A DNA stretch of 64,000 nucleotides from Antarctobacter heliothermus. GTDB lineage: Bacteria; Pseudomonadota; Alphaproteobacteria; Rhodobacterales; Rhodobacteraceae. Of the stretch, positions 27,965-36,513 are shown piece after piece. The notes under the pieces were generated by a model, which did no database searches, was not told where the DNA came from, and saw nothing but the letters and a program-made list of their open reading frames with translations. Position 1 is the stretch's first letter. Each line of letters begins with the position of its first letter. A program made the translations under genes and the position numbers. The DNA lies in contig NZ_CP022540.1 of assembly GCF_002237555.1 (NCBI RefSeq), positions 1,178,001-1,242,000 of the forward strand. The letters are read 5' to 3'.

Positions 27965-30508
27965 ATGGCCCCCACCCGCGACCCCTCAACCGACATCTTC
28001 CGCACCCTGCGCTGGCCGCTGGCGCTGACCCGGCTCGGCATGGTCGCCGAACGGTTGGCGCGCGCCTTCTGGCCGTTGTGGTCCATCGTGATCTTCGCGC
28101 TGGCGCTGCTGATGCTGGGCGTTCAGGATGAGGTCGCTGTGGAATGGGTCTGGGCGGCCGGGGCCGTTCTGGGCGCGGGGGCGCTGTGGGCGGTTTGGTA
28201 CGGGGCGCGGAGGTTCCGCTGGCCCTCCCGTGCGGCGGCAGTTCTGCGGCTTGACGCGACGCTGCGGGGCAACCCAATACAGGCATCGCTGGACACGCAG
28301 GCGATTGGCGGCGGCGACGCTGCCTCTACCGCTGTCTGGCGCGCACACCAGACGCGAATGCGCGCCCGCCTAGCAGAGGCGCGCGCGGTTGAGCCCGACC
28401 TTCGCGTTTCACGGAACGATCCGCTGGCTCTGCGCTATGTTGCACTCCTGACCTTATCTGTAGCGATCCTGTTCGGCTCGCTGGTGCGGGTGCAATCGGT
28501 GACTGGCATGGGGGCAGGTGGCCCGGATCTGGCGCAGGGCCCGGCGTGGGAGGGTTGGATGCAGCCGCCCGCCTATACGCGCCTGCCGTCGGTTTACCTG
28601 AATGACATCACCGCTGCGTCGATTGAGGCACCAGAAGGGGCCGAGATCACCCTGCGCATGTACGGCGAGGTGGGCGCGCTCAGTATCCGTGAAAACGTAT
28701 CTGGTCGCGATCTGACGCCCGAGGCGGCGCAGGAAACGGCGCAGGATTTTGCCGTGCTGAAATCCGGTGAACTGGCCGTGGATGGGCCGGGCGGACGCCT
28801 CTGGCAGATTGCGATGATCCCCGACGCTGCGCCAAGCGTGGCCCGCGACGGCGAGATCGAGGTCAGCTATGAGGGCGAGGCTCAGATCCCTTACACTGCG
28901 ACGGACGATCATGGGGTTGTCACCGGGACGGCACGGTTCGTGTTGGATCTGGAGGCGGTCGACCGCCGCTATGGCCGCAGCATCGCGCCGGAACAGCGCA
29001 AGATGATCGAGGTGCCACTGGCAATGCCGGTGTCGGGCAACCGCGCCGATTTCAGCAACGCTCTGGTCGGGAATTTTTCGCTGCACCCTTGGGCCAACCT
29101 GCCCGTCAAGCTGACGCTGGAAGTAGAGGACGGGCGGGGACAGAAGGGCCTGTCAGAGCCCGAGGCGTTGACCCTGCCGGGGCGGCGTTTTTTCGATCCG
29201 GTTGCGGCGGCGCTGATCGAGCAGCGCCAATCACTGCTGTGGAATCGTGAAAATGCCGAGATGATCGTTCAGATCTTCAAGGCGATCCTGAACGAACCAG
29301 AGGATTTGTTCCGCAAGGATGTCGAGCAGTTGCGGCTGCGTACGCTGACCACGCGGCTAGAGCTTTTGGCGAAATACGGTGCTCTCACCGACGAAAAGCA
29401 GGATGCACTGGCGCAGGCGATGTGGGATCTGGCGCTGTCGATGGAAGAGGGCGACCTGCAAGACGCGCTGGAACGGCTGCAACGGGCGCGCGAGCGGCTG
29501 GAAGAGGCGATGAAGAACGGCGCCTCGGATCAAGAAATTGCCGAGTTGATGCAAGAACTGCGTGAAGCAACGGATGACTACATGCGTCAGTTGAGCCGCC
29601 AGCAAGCGCAAGACAACCCCGAGGGTCAGCAGATGGACCCGCAGAACATGATCCAGATGTCACAGGATGACATCCAGCGGATGATGGACAAGATTCAGGA
29701 ACTGATGGAACAAGGCCGCATGGCCGAGGCGCAAGAAGCCATGCGCCAGTTGCAAGAGATGCTGGATAATATGCAGATGACCCAGGGCCCCGGTGGCGGT
29801 GGCCAGTCGCCGGGTGAACAGGCGATGGAAGGTCTGGCCGACACGCTGCGCGAGCAGCAGGAACTGTCGGACGAGTCGTTCCGTGATCTCAACGACGGCC
29901 AGCGCGGTCAGGGGGACAGACAGCCGGGACAGGGCCAGCCGGGACCGCAGGATCGTCAACCCGGGCAAGGTCAGGGTGGCCGTGATCCTGGTCAAGGTGA
30001 AGGCGGCGATCTGGCGGGCGACCTTGCGGAACGGCAACGCGCCTTGCGTGATGAATTAAACCGTCAGCGTCAGGCGCTGCCCGGACAAGGCACAGAGGCC
30101 GGTGAACGCGCCGCCGAGGCGTTGGAGCGGGCAGATGGGGCCATGGACGGGGCCGAACGCGCCCTGCGCGACGGCGATCTGGCCGAGGCAATCGACCGGC
30201 AATCAAGCGCGATGGAGGCGCTGCGTGAAGGGATGCGCAATCTGGGCGAGGCACTGGCCGAACAGCAGCAACAGCGCACCGGCGAGCAAGGCTTTGCACA
30301 AGGCGGCGACCCGGCGCAGCAGCGCGATCCTCTGGGACGCAATTCTGGTAATACCGGCCGGGTTGGCACCGATGAGGGCTTGTTGCAGGGGCAGGACGTC
30401 TATCGCCGCGCCGAGGAACTGCTGGGTGAGTTGCGCAAGCGGTCAGGCGAGTTGGACCGGCCTGAAGAAGAGCGTAACTATCTGGATCGCCTGCTAGAGC
30501 GGTTCTGA
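27965..30508 (+). CDS. TIGR02302/DUF4175 membrane protein
   Basis: Large protein of 847 residues, characteristic of alphaproteobacteria. It has two N-terminal helices (about 35-55 and 60-80), a third near 160-175, a beta-rich periplasmic region (about 180-420), long Glu/Gln/Met-rich helices (about 420-640) and a low-complexity Gly/Gln/Asp/Pro segment (about 640-690). ATG at 27965 follows GAGGAGCGAT; an upstream ATG adds six residues. Function unknown; follows lysA by 37 bases. Confidence 0.87.
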   Translation: MAPTRDPSTDIFRTLRWPLALTRLGMVAERLARAFWPLWSIVIFALALLMLGVQDEVAVEWVWAAGAVLGAGALWAVWYGARRFRWPSRAAAVLRLDATLRGNPIQASLDTQAIGGGDAASTAVWRAHQTRMRARLAEARAVEPDLRVSRNDPLALRYVALLTLSVAILFGSLVRVQSVTGMGAGGPDLAQGPAWEGWMQPPAYTRLPSVYLNDITAASIEAPEGAEITLRMYGEVGALSIRENVSGRDLTPEAAQETAQDFAVLKSGELAVDGPGGRLWQIAMIPDAAPSVARDGEIEVSYEGEAQIPYTATDDHGVVTGTARFVLDLEAVDRRYGRSIAPEQRKMIEVPLAMPVSGNRADFSNALVGNFSLHPWANLPVKLTLEVEDGRGQKGLSEPEALTLPGRRFFDPVAAALIEQRQSLLWNRENAEMIVQIFKAILNEPEDLFRKDVEQLRLRTLTTRLELLAKYGALTDEKQDALAQAMWDLALSMEEGDLQDALERLQRARERLEEAMKNGASDQEIAELMQELREATDDYMRQLSRQQAQDNPEGQQMDPQNMIQMSQDDIQRMMDKIQELMEQGRMAEAQEAMRQLQEMLDNMQMTQGPGGGGQSPGEQAMEGLADTLREQQELSDESFRDLNDGQRGQGDRQPGQGQPGPQDRQPGQGQGGRDPGQGEGGDLAGDLAERQRALRDELNRQRQALPGQGTEAGERAAEALERADGAMDGAERALRDGDLAEAIDRQSSAMEALREGMRNLGEALAEQQQQRTGEQGFAQGGDPAQQRDPLGRNSGNTGRVGTDEGLLQGQDVYRRAEELLGELRKRSGELDRPEEERNYLDRLLERF

Positions 30509-30615
30509 TCCAATAGGGCGCTGACGCGCACAGGAAATCTTGGGTCCGGCCTTTGGCCGGTCCCTCGGGGTGCCACCGGCGGGACTGTTTTTACAAATGA
30601 AAAACTAGGGGCGCT

Positions 30616-31035
30616 TTAGTCGGGGTCGATTTTGCCGCGCGTCGCCTTGACGGCGCCGCGTTGTTTTTTGGCATCGAGACGGCGGCGTTTCGACCCCAAT
30701 GTGGGCTTGGTCGGAATCCGGCGTTTGGGTTTTTCGGTGGCTTTTTGCACCAGTTCCGCAAGGCGTTGGCGGGCGATCTCGCGGTTGCGGGCCTGACTGC
30801 GGGTGTCTTCGACCTGAATGACCAGCGCGCCCTCTTTGGTCCAGCGCCGTCCGGCCAGTTTGCGCAGGCGGGTCTTGACGGCGGCGGGCAGGTTCGGCGA
30901 CCGCTCGGCCTCAAACCGCAATTCGACTGCCGTGGACACCTTGTTCACGTTCTGGCCGCCGGGGCCCGAGGAACGGACGAACTGTTCGGTCAGTTCCCAG
31001 TCCTCGATGGTGATATGATCGGTGACGTGCAGCAT
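30616..31035 (-). CDS. arfB: alternative ribosome-rescue factor / peptidyl-tRNA hydrolase ArfB (YaeJ)
   Basis: Rescues ribosomes stalled on mRNAs without stop codon by hydrolysing peptidyl-tRNA. The 139-residue protein contains the catalytic GGQ motif (SSGPGGQNVNKVSTAVELRF) and a basic C-terminal tail (KRRIPTKPTLGSKRRR) that enters the mRNA channel. ATG at 31035 has no good Shine-Dalgarno sequence. A strong intrinsic terminator and a short ORF with a perfect Shine-Dalgarno sequence lie immediately upstream, so expression may be attenuated. Confidence 0.93.
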   Translation of the reverse strand: MLHVTDHITIEDWELTEQFVRSSGPGGQNVNKVSTAVELRFEAERSPNLPAAVKTRLRKLAGRRWTKEGALVIQVEDTRSQARNREIARQRLAELVQKATEKPKRRIPTKPTLGSKRRRLDAKKQRGAVKATRGKIDPD

Positions 31036-31051
31036 GGAGACAACGTAGGGC

Positions 31052-31084
31052 AAAAGAAAAAGGGCCGCCAGATCAGCGGCCCTT
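31052..31084 (-). terminator. intrinsic terminator between short ORF and arfB
   Basis: On the minus strand, AAGGGCCGC-tgatctg-GCGGCCCTT forms a perfect nine-base stem directly followed by TTTTCTTTT. It lies 67 bases after the short ORF stop and 17 bases before the arfB ATG. It either ends the queuosine-transporter transcript or works as an attenuator for arfB. Confidence 0.92.
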
Positions 31085-31150
31085 CGAGAATACGGAGGCG
31101 GGACCGGTTAGGCACTGCCAATTCGGGGGATTCTGACCCCAGGGGCTGCC

Positions 31151-31207
31151 CTAGAGCGCATCCTCCCGAACTGTTCCGACACCTCTCTCCAATGCTTCTC
31201 TCGACAC
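31151..31207 (-). CDS. 18-codon short ORF with perfect 16S-complementary ribosome-binding site
   Basis: GTG start at 31207 encodes an 18-residue Glu/Arg-rich peptide (VSREALERGVGTVREDAL) ending in TAG. Bases 31223-31207 on the minus strand read GAAAGGAGGTGATCCAG, complementary to the 17-nt 3' tail typical of alphaproteobacterial 16S rRNA; GGAGG is seven bases from GTG. The same frame can be read from a TTG at 31291 overlapping the stop of the transporter gene, which would give 46 residues. Likely translated; function unknown, perhaps a leader peptide for arfB. Confidence 0.5.
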   Translation of the reverse strand: MSREALERGVGTVREDAL

Positions 31208-31223
31208 TGGATCACCTCCTTTC
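31208..31223 (-). promoter_or_regulatory. extended Shine-Dalgarno sequence, complementary to 16S rRNA tail
   Basis: The plus strand here reads GGATCACCTCCTTTC, which equals the end of 16S rRNA as I know it from alphaproteobacteria. The minus-strand RNA would therefore pair across the whole anti-Shine-Dalgarno tail, far longer than the usual four to six bases. No 16S gene is present, so this is not an rRNA fragment of visible size. Confidence 0.75.
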
Positions 31224-31287
31224 AGCTGTTGAAAACGCAAGATGATGGTGCCACGGGTATCGCGAACCACAAAGTCTTTTTTGCGTA

Positions 31288-31929
31288 TCAAGCTGATTTC
31301 TGCTCTGGGCGTGCCTTTGAAACGATCATCCGGAAGGGAATGAGGGCGACAAGGGCGAGGCTGAGTTTCACCATCCAGTCCGCCACGGCCAGCGACATCC
31401 ATAGCGGCGCGACGGGGCCGACGTTGAGGAAGGGCAGCACCTCGTTGGCCCAGCTGACGTCATTTGCGGGCTCAATCCATGTCAGGCCGGACGAAAAGGC
31501 GATGGTAAAAAACAGCGCCGTGTCCAGTGTCGAGCCAACCAGCGTCGAGGCCAGCGGTGCGCGCCACCAAGTGCCTTGCCGAAGCCTGTCGAAGATCGCA
31601 ACGTCTATCAGTTGTGCGGTCAGGAACGCCAGACCAGAACCGATGGCGATCCGAAGCGTGACCGCCGGATAGGTAAAGCCGTCGCCTTGCAACATGATCT
31701 GCGTGCCGATCAGCGAGCAGAACACGCCGACGATAAAGCCGGCAAACACCACCTGTCGCGCCGGGCCGGGGCCGTAGATGCGGTTCATCAGGTCGGTGAC
31801 AAGGAAGGCCAGTGGATAGGTGAACGCCCCCCATGTCAGCCATTGGCCAAACAGGAACTGGACGAGGATGTTGGACGCCAGAACGATGGCGGCCATGGCT
31901 AGAATGCCGGGAAGATGTGCGCGTGTCAT
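31288..31929 (-). CDS. queuosine precursor transporter (YhhQ/VUT family)
   Basis: Inner-membrane transporter of 213 residues for 7-cyano- or 7-aminomethyl-7-deazaguanine. It has about six helices, and family patterns ASNILVQFLFG, TYPLAFLVTDLMNRIYGP, SGLAFLTAQLIDVAIF and ASTLVGSTLDTALFF. ATG at 31929 starts just before the first helix. Its stop overlaps a possible TTG start of the downstream short ORF. Confidence 0.92.
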   Translation of the reverse strand: MTRAHLPGILAMAAIVLASNILVQFLFGQWLTWGAFTYPLAFLVTDLMNRIYGPGPARQVVFAGFIVGVFCSLIGTQIMLQGDGFTYPAVTLRIAIGSGLAFLTAQLIDVAIFDRLRQGTWWRAPLASTLVGSTLDTALFFTIAFSSGLTWIEPANDVSWANEVLPFLNVGPVAPLWMSLAVADWMVKLSLALVALIPFRMIVSKARPEQKSA

Positions 31930-32029
31930 GATGTGACCCGTTTTTGACAAGGTTGCGGGGACTTGATCCGGCTTTTCCGGATTGGGCGCGTTTAAAGGGC
32001 GTGCAGTGCCACGTCAAGGTATCGGGGCG

Positions 32030-32929
32030 TTACTCTGTCACACGATATTCGACAAACTCGCTGCGTTGGAAGCCTTGGAAGTTGTCGTCAGAGATCATGG
32101 TCAAACGGATGGCTCCTGCTTCGTCGCGCCAGACAGAGAGACCTTCAAGGTTGCCGTGTTTGTGGGCTGATGTTTCCAGCAGGGTTTCCTCGGAGAGGAT
32201 GCGATCCTCTCCGAAGGAAAATCGGCGCACGCGAGATCGGAACGCCAGGCCGGTGAATTCCCGTTCCAGCAGGTAGAACAGTCCGTCAGGGCCGAAATCC
32301 GCACCCACGGGCAGAAACCCGCCGTGGCGCGGTATCGAAAAGACCTGTTGCCAGCGTCCCAGGTCATAGCGCCAGACCGGAAAGGGATGGATCAGTTGAC
32401 CAGACCGTTCGGGTAGGGTGTACAGGCGCCCCTGATCGTCGATGGCCAATGCCTCGAGCCCGCCGTTGCCTGCAAAACCCAAAAAGGCGCGCGGGCTGTC
32501 AAGCGGCTTTGGTCGGTTTGGCCCGGTGTAGGCCCAGACCCGGTGATCCCCTTCGAAAGAGATGAACATCTGTCCGTCCGGGCCTATGGCCAACCCTTCG
32601 GAATCGGCTTGAGGCCCGGTGAGGGGCGTGCCGGAGCGGTTCTGGAGGGGGCGCGGTGCGTCTTGCTCGATGCGCGTCAGACGGGGGCCTGTGCGGATCA
32701 ACTGCCCCTCGACCAGACTGGCCCGGTCGGACAGGGCGATAAATCGGCGGCCGTCTGCGCTCAACTCCAGTCCCGAAAAACCACCAAGGTCGTGCGCCTG
32801 CGCTGGCCAGTCGAGCCGGCTGAGGAATTCTACCTTGTCGCCCGATTGCGCGACGCATCCCGCCAGAAACAACAACGAGACGCACGCGCCAAGGGCGGCG
32901 CGTTGGGTGCGGAGCAAGGGAGATGTCAC
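32030..32929 (-). CDS. esterase-like activity of phytase family lipoprotein
   Basis: Exported protein of about 299 residues with a lipobox (LLFLAGC) and a beta-propeller-like body: [38 protein letters not shown] and [15 protein letters not shown], the pattern of the phytase-like esterase domain. The likely start is GTG at 32929, ten bases after the stop codon of mepA; a farther GTG at 32962 overlaps mepA. Third gene of an MFS-mepA operon. Substrate unknown. Confidence 0.8.
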   Translation of the reverse strand: MTSPLLRTQRAALGACVSLLFLAGCVAQSGDKVEFLSRLDWPAQAHDLGGFSGLELSADGRRFIALSDRASLVEGQLIRTGPRLTRIEQDAPRPLQNRSGTPLTGPQADSEGLAIGPDGQMFISFEGDHRVWAYTGPNRPKPLDSPRAFLGFAGNGGLEALAIDDQGRLYTLPERSGQLIHPFPVWRYDLGRWQQVFSIPRHGGFLPVGADFGPDGLFYLLEREFTGLAFRSRVRRFSFGEDRILSEETLLETSAHKHGNLEGLSVWRDEAGAIRLTMISDDNFQGFQRSEFVEYRVTE

Positions 32930-32936
32930 GCGAAGA

Positions 32937-33854
32937 TCAGTTCGCGGACAGAACGTCGGCACATTGGCGCGGCAGATCTCCCAGCGTCAATTCCCGCTTT
33001 GGCGGCGACGGTTTGGCGTTGGGGTCGGGCGGAGGCGGATTCAGGATGCGGTCCACCCAGCCCTCGGCTTCTTTGCATCCGTCGCCGGGTGGCGGTGCGG
33101 CCTGATCGACGCAGCCGCTTGCCCCTTTGGGACAGCTGAGGCGAACATGGAAATGATAGTGGTGCCCCCACCATGGCCTAACCTTGCGCAGCCAGGATTT
33201 GTCACCCTTTTCATCGTTGCACATCTGCACCTTGGCACCGGGAAAGATAAAGATCCGTGCCACGCGTGGGTCGCTGGCGGCGGCCTTGAGGATTTCGTGG
33301 TGCTGTTTGGTCCATTTGTCGTTGGTATAGGCTCCCGAGGCGCGGCGCATCGAGATCGAAGAGATGTTCTCACGCGCCTTGACCGACAGGTTCAGGTTGT
33401 CGGCGGGCAGCATCCAGATGTCGGCGTCCAGTCCGATCTGATGACTGGCGTGTCCGGTCAGCATCGGGCCGCCGCGCGGCTGGCTGAAATCGCCCAGATA
33501 CAGCCCGTTCCAGCCGGGTTGCGCTGCAGCCTTGCGGCTGAGGTCCTGCACATAGTCGATCAGTTCCGGGTGGCCCCAGTTGCGGTTGCGCGACAGGCGC
33601 ATGGCCTGCCATGTCGGGCCGGTCTCAGGCAGTTGCACACCGCCGGCAAGGCATCCCTTGGCGTATCCGCCAAGCGGGGCTGCGGACTGGTCTGATCCTT
33701 GCGCCTTGGCGCCAAACAACTGTTTGGCCTGTTTGGACGACAGCACCGGGTCCAGTGGGCGGGCCGGGGTCCGGTCGCCGGAAATGTCGCGTCCCCCGCC
33801 GCCACAGGCGGCCAGCGCAAGGACAAGGGAAATGGTAGTCACAAAACGGATCAT
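32937..33854 (-). CDS. mepA: penicillin-insensitive murein endopeptidase
   Basis: Zinc endopeptidase that cuts D-Ala-meso-DAP cross-links in peptidoglycan. The 305-residue product has a lipobox (LALAACG), and the LAS metallopeptidase signatures [15 protein letters not shown] and [15 protein letters not shown] Pro-rich segment (about 270-285) precedes the C-terminus. The ATG overlaps the MFS gene stop by four bases. Lipoprotein anchoring is a difference from the soluble E. coli MepA. Confidence 0.93.
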   Translation of the reverse strand: MIRFVTTISLVLALAACGGGGRDISGDRTPARPLDPVLSSKQAKQLFGAKAQGSDQSAAPLGGYAKGCLAGGVQLPETGPTWQAMRLSRNRNWGHPELIDYVQDLSRKAAAQPGWNGLYLGDFSQPRGGPMLTGHASHQIGLDADIWMLPADNLNLSVKARENISSISMRRASGAYTNDKWTKQHHEILKAAASDPRVARIFIFPGAKVQMCNDEKGDKSWLRKVRPWWGHHYHFHVRLSCPKGASGCVDQAAPPPGDGCKEAEGWVDRILNPPPPDPNAKPSPPKRELTLGDLPRQCADVLSAN

Positions 33855-35221
33855 TCGGCTCTATCTCCCTCGGGATTTACCCAGACTAGCAGAACGAGGC
33901 CCAACAGGAAAAGCCCGATCACGGGAAGAAAGCCCAACTGGTTGGATTGGGTGGCGTAGGTAAAGACAGTGATCATGGCCGGGGCGAGAAAGGCGGTTGC
34001 CTTGCCTGCCAGCGCAAATAGTCCGAACCCCTCCGCCGGTCGCAGCGGATCGCAGTGGCGCACCATCATCGATCGCGATGCGGAGTAAAGTGCGCCGCCC
34101 GCGCCGCCGATGGCCGCGCCGCAGATATAGAAAATCACGTCCGGTAGGGGCGATCCTTCGGCTAGCGGAAAACCGAATAGGCTTTCCCGTGACATGCCTA
34201 CAATGAATGAGCCGACGATCAGCAGGATCCAGATGCAAATGCGGATTACCGGTTTCGGGCCGTACTTTTGATCCGCCAAGCCGCCCGCCCATGACAGCAC
34301 GGCTGCAGCAATCGCCGCGACGATGCCAAACACACCGATCTGGATCACTTGCCAGTCCAGCACCAACGTGGCGTAAATGCCACCATAGGCATACAGCGCG
34401 GTCAGCGCATCGCGATAGAACAGCGAAGACAGCAAGAAGTTGCGGCAGGATTTGCGATGCCAGACGCGCACGATAGAGGTTCGTAGGTCGGCCAGAACGT
34501 GGCGCACGCTGTCCGGCTTTTTACGCTCTAGCGGATCGTCGCGGTTCCACATGAAAAACGGGATCAGAAAGAGAGCGAACCACAACCCGATGAACGGCCC
34601 GACAAAGCGTGTGCCCTCGCGTGCGTCCGGATCAAGGCCAAAGGCCGGGGACAGGCCGATCAGCGTCTTGCCGGTTTCATTCTCGGCAAAGAACAGCAAC
34701 ATCAGGAACAACGACAGCACACCGCCCCAATAGCCAAAGGCGGTGGCCGTGCCGGAGATGCGGCCAACCTCTGTTGGGGTGCCAAGGCTGGGCAGGATCG
34801 CGTTGTTGAGATTGAAGGCGGATTCGCTGGCCACAAAGCCCAGCCAGAACAGTGCCAGAACAAAGTACAGCCCGGTACCGTCTGGCTTTAGCATCCATAG
34901 TGAAAAGGCCGCTGCAATCGCGATTCCGGTGAACAGCCAGAACCATGGTCGCTTGCGCCCTGTTGCATCGGCCCAAGCCCCCAGCAGCGGTGCGGAAAAG
35001 GCGATGGCCAGCCCGGCGATTGTCTGGGCAGACGACCACAGGCTTTGCGCGCCGGCCTTTGCGGCGTCACTTCCGGCACCCTGTGCCAAAAAGTAATCGG
35101 CGGCGACGGCAGCGAAATAGGGGCCAAAGATGAAGGTCAGTCCAAGGGTGGCGTAGGGCTGTTGCGCCCAATCGAAGAACATCCATCCCCAGATGCGTTG
35201 TCTTCTTGTTGGTAGTGCCAT
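33851..35221 (-). CDS. MFS transporter, UMF1/Atg22-like
   Basis: Integral membrane protein of 456 residues with about twelve helices. It begins RQRIWGWMFFDWAQQPYATL, the hallmark of the UMF1/Atg22-like branch of the major facilitator superfamily, and has GAWADATGRKRPW in the loop between helices 2 and 3. First gene of a three-gene operon with mepA and the phytase-like esterase, so export or uptake of cell-wall breakdown products is a possible, unproven role. Confidence 0.87.
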   Translation of the reverse strand: MALPTRRQRIWGWMFFDWAQQPYATLGLTFIFGPYFAAVAADYFLAQGAGSDAAKAGAQSLWSSAQTIAGLAIAFSAPLLGAWADATGRKRPWFWLFTGIAIAAAFSLWMLKPDGTGLYFVLALFWLGFVASESAFNLNNAILPSLGTPTEVGRISGTATAFGYWGGVLSLFLMLLFFAENETGKTLIGLSPAFGLDPDAREGTRFVGPFIGLWFALFLIPFFMWNRDDPLERKKPDSVRHVLADLRTSIVRVWHRKSCRNFLLSSLFYRDALTALYAYGGIYATLVLDWQVIQIGVFGIVAAIAAAVLSWAGGLADQKYGPKPVIRICIWILLIVGSFIVGMSRESLFGFPLAEGSPLPDVIFYICGAAIGGAGGALYSASRSMMVRHCDPLRPAEGFGLFALAGKATAFLAPAMITVFTYATQSNQLGFLPVIGLFLLGLVLLVWVNPEGDRAE

Positions 35222-35320
35222 GGCTGCCCCCTGCCCGTTGCGGCGATAGAACCTGTCGCGGCATGGCGTGGCAAGGGGGCTAGCGCAAGGGAAACCTTTG
35301 CACTGGCCTATAGAGTGCGC

Positions 35321-35902
35321 TTAGGCGGCGTCTTCTGCTTGTGGAGCGTGCACCAGATCGGGCGGGTTCTGCGTGTCAGGCGGCCAAGAGCGCGCGTCTT
35401 CTGTCTCGATCCATTTGAGCACAAATTCCGGCAGAGGGGGGCTTTCGACAGGCATACCAAGAGCCGCAGCCGACCGTGTCGTTGGCACGATGCCGTTGGA
35501 GTCGGTCAGGGCGGTCCTATAGACAGCTTGGCTGGCACAATCACCGTCGGTCTTCCACATTGATTGGTCGATATAGATGAACCGCTTGTCCCAGCCCAGT
35601 ATACGAGAGTGGATCTGCACCTTGGCGAACATGCGCACGCGGCGGCGATACCGCACAACAGACCCCGCGACTGTCAGGCCCCAACGTTCGCGTTTGAGGG
35701 TGTCTATCAATCCGATGCGGTAGGCCAGAGGGATGCGGCCCAGATCATAGATCGTCAACGTCCGCCCGTTGTTCAGCTCCATCCACATGTCGAGATCCCA
35801 GGGCATGCACAGATGGGTGGTGACCTGAGTGTCAAACAGACCGATGCGCGGGGCGCGGCGGGCAAGATAGCTTTGCCAGAAGAGGCGCAGAAAGGGATAC
35901 AT
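35321..35902 (-). CDS. acyl-CoA thioesterase-like protein (hotdog fold)
   Basis: Predicted cytoplasmic thioesterase of 193 residues. The hotdog-fold pattern of the THEM6/4HBT group is visible: TQVTTHLCMPWDLDMWMELNN, then GLTVAGSVVRYRRRVRMF and KRFIYIDQSMW. ATG at 35902 starts MYPFLRLFWQSYLARR, a typical N-terminus in this group. Single gene; its acyl substrate is unknown. Confidence 0.82.
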   Translation of the reverse strand: MYPFLRLFWQSYLARRAPRIGLFDTQVTTHLCMPWDLDMWMELNNGRTLTIYDLGRIPLAYRIGLIDTLKRERWGLTVAGSVVRYRRRVRMFAKVQIHSRILGWDKRFIYIDQSMWKTDGDCASQAVYRTALTDSNGIVPTTRSAAALGMPVESPPLPEFVLKWIETEDARSWPPDTQNPPDLVHAPQAEDAA

Positions 35903-36035
35903 GAGACGACTCCTTTGTGACCTTGTTGCTGCGCTGCGGCAGGCGCGTCAATCAAGACCTCGCGGCACACTTGTCCTTGGGGGCGACTGCGCTTAGGTCT
36001 GTGGCAGTCAAAAACACGGAACAAAGGCCCATCGG

Positions 36036-36329
36036 ATGCAGTCGCTCTTTCAGATCCTGAACATGATCCTCAGCATTGCGGTCTTTGTGATCGTCGCCCA
36101 TGTGATCATGAGCTGGCTGATCAATTTCCAGATCCTCAACCTGCGTCAGCCGATCGTCGCCTCGATCTGGGAAGGGCTGAACCGGTTGTTGGAGCCGGTC
36201 TATTCGCGTATCCGCAGCATCCTGCCGCCTATGGGCGGACTGGATCTGGCGCCGTTGATCACGCTGGTCGGCATCTATGCGCTGCAGATCATCCTGCGCA
36301 ACAACGCGGGCTTTTTCTACGGGTATTGA
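36036..36329 (+). CDS. YggT-family membrane protein
   Basis: A 97-residue integral membrane protein with two hydrophobic segments, LNMILSIAVFVIVAHVIMSW and LAPLITLVGIYALQIIL, separated by the YggT motif LNRLLEPVYSRIRSILPPMG. YggT proteins are linked to membrane organisation and osmotic tolerance. Single gene followed after seven bases by a double-hairpin repeat that may end its transcript. Confidence 0.9.
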   Translation: MQSLFQILNMILSIAVFVIVAHVIMSWLINFQILNLRQPIVASIWEGLNRLLEPVYSRIRSILPPMGGLDLAPLITLVGIYALQIILRNNAGFFYGY

Positions 36330-36335
36330 CCGGGC

Positions 36336-36396
36336 AGGGGGCATCTTGCCCCCTCGGCCTTCGGCCTCACCCCCGGGATATTTCAAGACAGAAGAT
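36336..36396 (+). repeat. double-hairpin intergenic repeat, copy 2
   Basis: GGGGGCATCTTGCCCCC hairpin, then a GGCC-TTC-GGCC hairpin, then ACCCCCGGGATATTTCAAG and ACAGAAGATG. It begins seven bases after the yggT stop, in the same orientation as the gene, consistent with a 3'-end function. Confidence 0.78.
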
Positions 36397-36445
36397 GCCG
36401 GGACGGCGCGCGGTTCGATGGCTCATATTGTGGGTCAGAGGGGTT

Positions 36446-36458
36446 GATTCACCGAATC
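36446..36458. promoter_or_regulatory. GATTC-acc-GAATC dyad upstream of recQ
   Basis: Two GANTC sites, the recognition sequence of the alphaproteobacterial CcrM methyltransferase, form a five-base inverted repeat 56 bases before the recQ start. Paired GANTC sites in promoters can make expression methylation-sensitive. The case rests on position and pairing only. Confidence 0.25.
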
Positions 36459-36513
36459 GTAGTGTGTGATTGTCTGGACACGAGCAGATCCAGACAATTC
36501 GACAGGGACACCC

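Noticed and set aside
31208..31223. Fragment of a 16S rRNA gene (GGATCACCTCCTTTC)
   Set aside because: Only 15-17 bases match; the upstream sequence does not resemble 16S helix 45, and the match is explained as an extended Shine-Dalgarno sequence on the other strand.
31208..31402. Minus-strand frame extended upstream to an 83-residue protein
   Set aside because: The upstream part runs inside the transporter gene in another frame. Only the end from 31207, or at most from the TTG at 31291, is plausible.
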